A DNA stretch of 9,325 bases, from NCBI GenBank assembly GCA_030690755.1, contig JAUYGA010000210.1, positions 1 through 9,325 on the forward strand, in the 5' to 3' direction. Each line of letters starts with the position of its first letter. Positions within the stretch are counted from its first letter, which is position 1. Shown here one piece after another: positions 5,771 through 9,325 of this stretch. The notes below the pieces were generated by a model. It saw only the letters and a list, made by a program, of their open reading frames with translations. It did not search any database and had not been told where the DNA came from. The position numbers and the translations under genes are program-made. This DNA comes from Nanobdellota archaeon. GTDB lineage: Archaea; Nanobdellota; Nanobdellia; Woesearchaeales; JAUYGA01.

Positions 5771-5816
5771 ACGCCTGTATCCCTCAGTTAAAACAGAAGC
5801 TAAAGCAAGGTCTTAG
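5757..5816 (+). pseudogene. Possible tnpB C-terminal tail remnant
   Basis: The plus strand reads PLKGLRLYPSVKTEAKARS then TAG. A C-terminal 'SVKQEA'-like segment is a frequent ending of archaeal TnpB proteins, and divergent tnpA/tnpB is a standard layout. The segment is only 19 codons, is preceded by TAG, and none of the RuvC or zinc-finger parts of TnpB are present between 5593 and 5756. The protein is therefore gone, if it was ever here. Short length makes chance resemblance possible. Confidence 0.35.
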
Positions 5817-5840
5817 GAGAATTTCTGAATAAAATCCCCT

Positions 5841-6479
5841 TCATTCTTTCTTTTCTATTTTTTTCAGCAATGGTAAAAATAATGGATTTAAGTCGTTTAT
5901 ACCTGCATCTATTCCAAGATATTTTCTGAAATTGTGAGGTGTTTTGACAACGATACGCTTGTTTCCTTCTCTGACAATTAAATCGCTGTTTTTATAGCAG
6001 TCATATAATGCGTTTATTAATGTTGGTTCGAATTGTGATAGCTCCTCCATTACGGCCTCATCATATATGATTTTTCCCATAATTGTTGCATCTAATTTTT
6101 CATGCTTGATAAATTGTTTAATGATCTTGTCTATGAGGACTATGGTTCCTTTTGCGTACTCAAGCATTTTTTCATCTTCAGAATCGCGAAATGTGAAATA
6201 AATTGTTGCTGAAAATGACTCCTTTTCCCTTTTGTAGATGTCGATTTCAAAATGCGGCTCGTCAGTCTTGTGCGATGCATCTTTTTGTGGTTTATCTTTG
6301 CCTATGCCAAATCGGAATTTAATCAAGTGTTCTTTTTTAGTATCTTGCTGTTTAATCTTGAGGTTTATTAGAAATGTATTTTCATTCTGCTGGAAGAGTA
6401 TTGTAAAAGTATATTTGTTGAATATCAGCGGCTTATTGACTTGCGGGAAGTATTGTTCCAGAGTTGATATGTCCATCAT
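5841..6479 (-). CDS. Unrecognised protein, second gene of the RHH operon, 212 aa
   Basis: Two ATG codons in a row (6479 and 6476) start the gene; the first overlaps the stop of the upstream RHH gene (ATGA), so the two are translationally coupled. The protein is charged and soluble, with a beta-rich first half (FNKYTFTILFQQNENTFL, then INLKIKQQDTKKEH), a helical middle (GTIVLIDKIIKQFIKHEKLD), and a C-terminus ending KYLGIDAGINDLNPLFLP, then a lysine-rich tail. No catalytic motif or membrane segment is visible and I do not recognise the family. Coupling to a DNA-binding protein suggests a partner or effector role; toxin-antitoxin is one option but the lengths are unusually large for that. Confidence 0.65.
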   Translation of the reverse strand: MMDISTLEQYFPQVNKPLIFNKYTFTILFQQNENTFLINLKIKQQDTKKEHLIKFRFGIGKDKPQKDASHKTDEPHFEIDIYKREKESFSATIYFTFRDSEDEKMLEYAKGTIVLIDKIIKQFIKHEKLDATIMGKIIYDEAVMEELSQFEPTLINALYDCYKNSDLIVREGNKRIVVKTPHNFRKYLGIDAGINDLNPLFLPLLKKIEKKE

Positions 6480-7009
6480 TTATAATGCACCCCGTTTTTG
6501 TAATCGTTTAGTTTTTCCATCACATCATTCTCAAATGCTTTTTCCGGCAGACCTAATAATCCAAATTCTTTTTGCCATAAACCATAATCTTCAAACCTGC
6601 CATTGTGTTTAAATAATGGCTCAATCTCGTTTTGAATTGCTAACGTAAGTAATTCAAAATATAGTTTATATTCTGATTGCAATTGCTCATTACCAAAACT
6701 AATAGTAAGAATGTTTCGTCCTTCTTCTCTAATCTTGCTTATTTGAATATCAAAGATAAAGTTTTGAGATTGATTGTATTTATTATATGAAAATAGTACC
6801 TTAAAATCGCCAAAGGAATAGACTTTTTCTTTTCGCTGGAATTTTTGTAATTCGATGTAATTGTCTTTATGCGTTAACTCGTTTCTTGTGCGTATCAATT
6901 GAGCAATGAATGCTTCATAGCTTGCGCTGCCTTTAGCTTCTCTTAAGCGATTCTTGAGTCCTAATGAGATGGTTATTGTGGATTTAACCTTGTCGAGTTC
7001 TGTGTTCAT
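6476..7009 (-). CDS. Ribbon-helix-helix N-terminal domain protein, 177 aa
   Basis: The frame is open to 7087, but ATG 7009 is preferred: GGTGA sits just upstream, and the TATA box at 7053-7060 puts transcription near 7031, downstream of the longer start. Residues ~8-45 (KSTITISLGLKNRLREAKG, then S.SYEAFIAQLIRTRNEL) match the CopG/Arc-type ribbon-helix-helix fold: a short basic strand and two helices that bind DNA as a dimer. The remaining ~130 residues (FGDFKVLFSYNKYNQSQNFI onward) are a domain I do not recognise, with a conserved-looking aromatic region GRFEDYGLWQKEFGLLGLP. It probably regulates its own operon. The long C-terminal domain makes it more than a minimal antitoxin. Confidence 0.7.
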   Translation of the reverse strand: MNTELDKVKSTITISLGLKNRLREAKGSASYEAFIAQLIRTRNELTHKDNYIELQKFQRKEKVYSFGDFKVLFSYNKYNQSQNFIFDIQISKIREEGRNILTISFGNEQLQSEYKLYFELLTLAIQNEIEPLFKHNGRFEDYGLWQKEFGLLGLPEKAFENDVMEKLNDYKNGVHYK

Positions 7010-7052
7010 GATTTCACCAGTGATATAATTATAGTAATGTAAAGCATTATAG

Positions 7053-7060
7053 TATATAAA
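7053..7060 (-). promoter_or_regulatory. TATA box of the RHH operon
   Basis: Minus-strand TTTATATA is followed by CTATAATGC. Start of transcription is predicted near 7031, giving a ~22-base leader with the Shine-Dalgarno site GGTGA before ATG 7009. Confidence 0.6.
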
Positions 7061-7139
7061 TGTTTCGCTTTTCGTTTTTAGGCGCAAATTTATGAAAAAA
7101 TGGCTTATAGCCCTTAAAACATCAATATTTCATTAGTTA

Positions 7140-7154
7140 AGCTTTTGTAAAGCT
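7140..7154. other. Small perfect hairpin
   Basis: AGCTTT-TGT-AAAGCT has six-base arms. It lies between the RHH operon promoter and the chimeric pseudogene. It may be chance, or mark the edge of a rearrangement. Confidence 0.35.
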
Positions 7155-7431
7155 CAGAAGGATTTCGTTCGTTTTTCAGCAAGTTAAGCAGACAGCATAT
7201 GCAGTAACAAAACACTTCGGTCTTGAGAATAAAAGCTTCAACTATCCGGCCTTGTATGACGCAGACACTGGACTAGGCTGTACCTTGAGCGCTGATGAAA
7301 GAGGTATGACCAGTCTGCCGATATCTTTCAGGATTGATGCTGTTTTATATGATGACCTGAAAAATTTTGAGTATGTATTTGTCAACAATCATGCTGGTAA
7401 ATTAGAAAACTTATCGGGCAAATTGGAATAA
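7141..7431 (+). pseudogene. Chimeric pseudogene: metallopeptidase-like fragment joined to a propeller-gene C-terminus
   Basis: One frame is open from 7141 to the TAA at 7429-7431 but has no credible start. From about 7186 it reads KQTAYAVTKHFGLENKSFNY, then PALYDAD. This resembles the C-terminal region of ArdC/ImmA-IrrE-like metallopeptidase domain proteins common in archaeal accessory DNA ('AyaV.khfGLd...fnYla'). At DAD it passes in frame into the last 58 codons of the propeller-like gene (copy of 300-475). The junction falls on shared bases (TATGAYGCAGAC-like), consistent with recombination at microhomology. Differences from copy 1 in the last 40 codons are all synonymous. The assignment of the upstream half is by pattern. 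Confidence 0.55.
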
Positions 7432-7515
7432 TTCTAAAACCTCTTTTAGACCTCCGGAAATCTTACGGAAAACAGCTAATTCTTCCAAAAATTTGTGCAC
7501 AAGGTATATTAAGAA
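7256..7515 (+). repeat. Long direct repeat, copy 2
   Basis: It aligns gap-free to 300-559 with 16 mismatches. Both edges are sharp: the left edge is the chimeric junction, and the right edge is at AAGAA (7511-7515), after which the sequences are unrelated. One mismatch (TTCCG to TTCCA) weakens the hairpin in the 3' flank. Confidence 0.95.
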
Positions 7516-7575
7516 CTAGAATATAATTCTCCTTGAATAAATAAGTTCAAAAACCAACTGAAAAATAAAAAATAA

Positions 7576-7583
7576 TTAAATAC
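7576..7583 (+). promoter_or_regulatory. TATA box of element B
   Basis: TTAAATAC is in the same context as in element A. Transcription is predicted to start near 7605, about 140 bases before the Fic gene, which has its own promoter. Confidence 0.5.
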
Positions 7584-7604
7584 TTGCTCAACTTTTATGT
7601 TTAT

Positions 7605-7695
7605 TATAATAAGAAACAGTTCAATTTTAACAAACGGCTTTACGTCGCTGAAGACTCGCGCTTCAGAGGCTTTTATTTCTAAAAGCGAAGATTTT
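7605..7695 (+). ncRNA. Element B: putative structured small RNA upstream of the Fic gene
   Basis: A perfect CTGAAG/CTTCAG stem (7648-7653 and 7661-7666, 7-base loop) is followed by a perfect hairpin GCTTTTA-TTTC-TAAAAGC at 7669-7686 and a short T run at 7692-7695, which resembles an intrinsic end signal. It shares its promoter and 3' part with element A and 59 identical bases (7605-7663) with element C. No ORF of note is present on the plus strand. Confidence 0.45.
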
Positions 7696-7716
7696 ACACC
7701 TACGCAAATCAAAACA

Positions 7717-7743
7717 TTTAAATATACGTAGGTACAATTACCT
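7717..7743 (+). promoter_or_regulatory. Fic gene promoter with overlapping palindrome
   Basis: TATA box TTTAAATA at 7717-7724 is centred about 26 bases before ATG 7747, so the transcript should be leaderless. Between them lies the perfect inverted repeat AGGTA-CAAT-TACCT (7730-7743), well placed for a repressor that blocks initiation. Confidence 0.55.
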
Positions 7744-7746
7744 GTT

Positions 7747-8718
7747 ATGGTATTCCTTCAGGAGAGAGAAACAAAAGGCGCAGTCTATCTTTATCTAGGC
7801 AAGTCTGTAAGGATAGGGAAAAAGGTATTCAAAATATCTAAATATCTTGGCAAAAAATCGAATTTTAGCAAGGCAAAAATAAATGAAGAAGTAAAAAAAT
7901 TCACATTGGAAGCCGACCAAGGGGCAGTTTCATTTATCGTTGAGCAGGTTGAGAAAAAGTACTCTCCATTCGCATATCCTTTGTCTTTGGAAGAAATTAA
8001 AAAAATAGAGGAAATGAACCTGAAATACAGAGAGATCAAGAGCTCATTGAATAAAAAAGACTGGGCAGACGTAAAAAAAAGGTTCATATCAAATTTTGTG
8101 TTTGAATCCAACGCTTTGGAGGGAAATTCTCTCACTTTAAAGAACTTTTCAGAGATAGTCTTTGAAAATAGAATAAGCGCATCGGCAGATTTAAGGGAAG
8201 TTTATGATGCAAAGAATTCTTATTTTGTCTTCTCTAAACTGTTTAATGCAAATAAAGAGATTACTGAACAATTCATCATCGATCTTCATAAAAGACTGGT
8301 GAAGAACATCGACGAGCGTATCGGCTATAAAAAAATCCCAAACATGATACTTGGAAGAACGCTTGATTTGACACCTCCTGACAAGGTTCCTAGTGAGATG
8401 AAAAAACTGCTTGAGTGGTATGACCTCAGCAGAAGAAAGATGCACCCATTGGAGCTTGCTTTTAAGTTTCATCATAAGTTTGAGATGATACATCCTTTTG
8501 CTGATGGAAATGGCAGAGTTGGAAGAATGCTGCTTAATTACATCCTTATAAAAAATGGATATTATCCGATTATCATAAGAAGAACACAAAGAGACAAATA
8601 CATCAAAGCATTACGAGCAGCAGATGGCCGGCAATATATTCCTTTGATAAGATTCTCGCTAGAAAAAACAAAAGAGACCTATCGCAAATTTTTTGAGATT
8701 TATTATAAATATGTTTAG
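7747..8718 (+). CDS. Fic-domain AMP-transferase-like protein with N-terminal inhibitory motif
   Basis: This 323-residue protein carries the full Fic catalytic motif HPFADGNGRVGR at residues 249-260, with catalytic His 249 and the phosphate-binding GNGR. Fic proteins of this type usually transfer AMP from ATP to protein hydroxyls. Upstream, SNALEG at 121-126 fits the inhibitory (S/T)xxxE(G/N) motif, with Glu 125 expected to block ATP binding; this makes it a self-inhibited (class II-like) Fic protein. Residues 1-50 (GAVYLYLGKSVRIGKKVFKI...) form a beta-rich N-terminal region seen in archaeal Fic proteins, and 290-323 is a helical tail. Its own leaderless promoter and a palindrome precede it. 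It sits between elements B and C, whose 59-bp identical repeats flank the gene. The target protein is unknown. Confidence 0.92.
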   Translation: MVFLQERETKGAVYLYLGKSVRIGKKVFKISKYLGKKSNFSKAKINEEVKKFTLEADQGAVSFIVEQVEKKYSPFAYPLSLEEIKKIEEMNLKYREIKSSLNKKDWADVKKRFISNFVFESNALEGNSLTLKNFSEIVFENRISASADLREVYDAKNSYFVFSKLFNANKEITEQFIIDLHKRLVKNIDERIGYKKIPNMILGRTLDLTPPDKVPSEMKKLLEWYDLSRRKMHPLELAFKFHHKFEMIHPFADGNGRVGRMLLNYILIKNGYYPIIIRRTQRDKYIKALRAADGRQYIPLIRFSLEKTKETYRKFFEIYYKYV

Positions 8719-8729
8719 AGTGAGCAAAA

Positions 8730-8815
8730 TATAATAAGAAACAGTTCAATTTTAACAAACGGCTTTACGTCGCTGAAGACTCGCGCTTTGGAGGCTCTTA
8801 TTCACTTCTAAAGAA
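8730..8815 (+). ncRNA. Element C: promoterless copy of element B in the Fic 3' flank
   Basis: Bases 8730-8788 are identical to 7605-7663 and diverge afterwards. The identity begins 11 bases past the Fic stop, at the position corresponding to the predicted transcription start of B; no TATA region is copied. Where it differs in the stem partner (CTTTGG for CTTCAG), all six pairs with CTGAAG are kept as G-U wobbles, which would be expected for an RNA on the plus strand. It may act in the 3' end of the Fic mRNA, or be only a recombination scar. Confidence 0.45.
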
Positions 8816-8819
8816 AAAA
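8814..8819 (-). terminator. U-run terminator of the zinc-ribbon gene
   Basis: Minus-strand TTTTTT lies about 17 bases past the stop at 8836. Archaeal termination often uses a plain U-run. It lies at the outer end of element C in this convergent intergenic region. Confidence 0.4.
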
Positions 8820-8835
8820 CATGAGAACTGCTTGA

Positions 8836-9159
8836 TTATTCATCGCCATCCCCATCATCGTCCCCATCATCGTCCCCGTCATCATCGCCATCACTGTCAT
8901 CATCCCCGTCGTCGCCATCCCCACCATCAGCATCATCACCGCTTTCTTCATCATCCATCTCATTGTCTTCATCATCATCGTCATCTTCGCCGCTGTCTTC
9001 ATCGCTCTTTTTAGCATCATCCTCTTTATCACCACTTTCATCAGTCTGAGTCTTAGTAACCTTAATGCAATCCTCGCAAATATCATCATGATAAACAATA
9101 GACTTGGCTGATTCTTCGTTTCCCGAGATTATCTTTCCGCAGTTTTTACATCGAAACAT
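8836..9159 (-). CDS. Zinc-ribbon protein with aspartate-rich tail, 107 aa
   Basis: Residues 1-35 form a four-cysteine zinc site: C4-K-N-C7 and C28-E-D-C31. From about residue 38 to the end the protein is made almost only of D, E, G, S and K, with GDDD repeats at the C-terminus; no stable fold is expected there. The tail could bind metal ions or basic proteins, or mimic DNA charge. The start ATG 9159 is about 26 bases after a TATA-like TTTTAAAT, so it is leaderless. The tail DNA contains a 12-bp tandem unit (8851-8886), which is prone to slippage and length change. Function is unknown. Confidence 0.7.
   Translation of the reverse strand: MFRCKNCGKIISGNEESAKSIVYHDDICEDCIKVTKTQTDESGDKEDDAKKSDEDSGEDDDDDEDNEMDDEESGDDADGGDGDDGDDDSDGDDDGDDDGDDDGDGDE
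8851..8886 (+). repeat. 12-bp tandem repeat in the acidic tail
   Basis: CCCATCATCGTC occurs exactly at 8851-8862 and 8863-8874, then as the variant CCCGTCATCATC at 8875-8886. On the coding strand each unit encodes GDDD. The 12-bp period keeps the frame, so gain or loss of units would only lengthen or shorten the tail. Confidence 0.85.
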
Positions 9160-9182
9160 AAGATGAAGAAAATGCAGTTCAT

Positions 9183-9190
9183 TTAAAAAT
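9183..9190 (-). promoter_or_regulatory. TATA box of the zinc-ribbon gene
   Basis: An AT box read on the minus strand (ATTTTTAAAT around 9181-9190) lies about 26 bases before ATG 9159, giving a leaderless transcript like that of the Fic gene. Confidence 0.5.
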
Positions 9191-9211
9191 GCTGCTTCCT
9201 ATTAATTTTAA

Positions 9212-9316
9212 ACTAGTTCTAAAAGCGAAAACGGCCTGTTTGCGATTCATAAGATTGCAATCACAGACATAAAACAGATAAAGTATTATGAGAGCGTTTT
9301 GGCCTGGGAGGATTGA
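9212..9316 (+). pseudogene. Orphan C-terminal-looking fragment, 34 codons
   Basis: The plus strand reads SKSENGLFAIHKIAITDIKQ, then IKYYESVLAWED and TGA, with a stop just upstream and no start codon. The amphipathic, aromatic character looks like a real protein end. Its first bases include TTCTAAAAGCGAA (9217-9229), which also occurs in element B (7677-7689). It may be gene wreckage next to another piece of the repeat family. The family is not recognised. Confidence 0.3.
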
Positions 9317-9325
9317 GTGTTAAAA

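Larger units (their letters stand above)
5110..5832 (-). mobile_element. Damaged IS200/IS605-type insertion (approximate ends)
   Basis: The unit contains tnpA on the minus strand, a 10-bp perfect hairpin arm pair just past its stop (5147-5199), a 16-bp hairpin before its start (5644-5681), two adjacent hairpins at 5734-5770, and a short tnpB-tail-like segment on the plus strand at 5757-5816. A divergent tnpA/tnpB layout with end hairpins is known for IS605/IS608-type elements. Most of tnpB is missing. The ends are estimated: the left after element A, the right just before the operon stop at 5841. Confidence 0.55.

Noticed and set aside
7010..7087. Longer start (7087) for the RHH gene
   Set aside because: The extra 26 residues are encoded across the TATA box, and ATG 7009 has a good Shine-Dalgarno site, so the upstream part is promoter, not protein.
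7509..7712. 67-codon minus-strand ORF over element B
   Set aside because: It runs through the promoter and hairpins of element B, has low-complexity hydrophobic content, and is not kept in element A, although the DNA ends are.
4988..8815. CRISPR array formed by repeats A, B and C
   Set aside because: The copies are kilobases apart, two of them share the same centre, and there are no regular spacers or cas genes.
8832..9098. Histidine-rich (plus) and methionine-rich (minus) ORFs over the acidic tail
   Set aside because: They are shadows of the GAT/GAC-rich repeats of the zinc-ribbon gene; neither has a start signal, and the zinc-site frame is clearly the real one.

Overview
The window is AT-rich, compact and most likely archaeal. 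Several genes have TTTATATA- or TTTAAATA-type TATA boxes about 25 bases before a leaderless or nearly leaderless start; others have GGAG/GGTGA Shine-Dalgarno sites. It encodes an AbrB-PhoU fusion, a ribbon-helix-helix protein and a short CxxC zinc-ribbon protein. Small genes, many unrecognised proteins and gene wreckage suggest a DPANN-type (Woesearchaeota/Pacearchaeota-like) genome; that placement is inference from style, not from a marker gene.

Layout. 1-620: 3' end of a beta-propeller-like gene (cut by the window edge) and its 3' flank. 620-1288: an unrecognised protein. 1294-4275, minus strand: a tightly packed row running APH/choline-kinase-fold kinase, a 12-codon relic of a PhoU-gene start, a hydrolase-like gene split by one in-frame TAA, the AbrB-PhoU regulator, and a 44-codon fragment beyond it. 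4276-4449: divergent promoter region with three helically phased 8-bp repeats. 4450-4961: two small unknown proteins. 4988-5124: structured element A, probably a small RNA with its own promoter. About 5110-5832: a damaged IS200/IS605-type insertion with tnpA, large hairpins and what looks like the tail of a deleted divergent tnpB. 5841-7009, minus strand: two-gene operon of an RHH protein and an unknown protein. 7141-7515: chimeric pseudogene joining a metallopeptidase-like fragment to a second copy of the end of the first gene. 7569-8815: full element B, a Fic AMP-transferase gene, and a promoterless element C. 8836-9159, minus strand: zinc-ribbon protein with an Asp-rich tail. 9212-9316: an orphan C-terminal-looking fragment.

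How it fits together. This is an accessory region shaped by recombination. Two long repeats (260 bp, 94% identical, about 7 kb apart) and an A/B/C repeat family frame the cassettes. The most interesting part is the A/B/C family. A and B have nearly identical promoters (52 bp, 3 mismatches), an equal-length divergent centre of 41 bp and an identical 24-bp 3' part. C is identical to B over 59 bp and begins exactly where transcription of B is predicted to start. B and C enclose the Fic gene, so the gene sits in a unit that could be lost or moved by recombination. A previously undescribed small structured RNA family linked to a Fic protein is possible but not proven from sequence alone.
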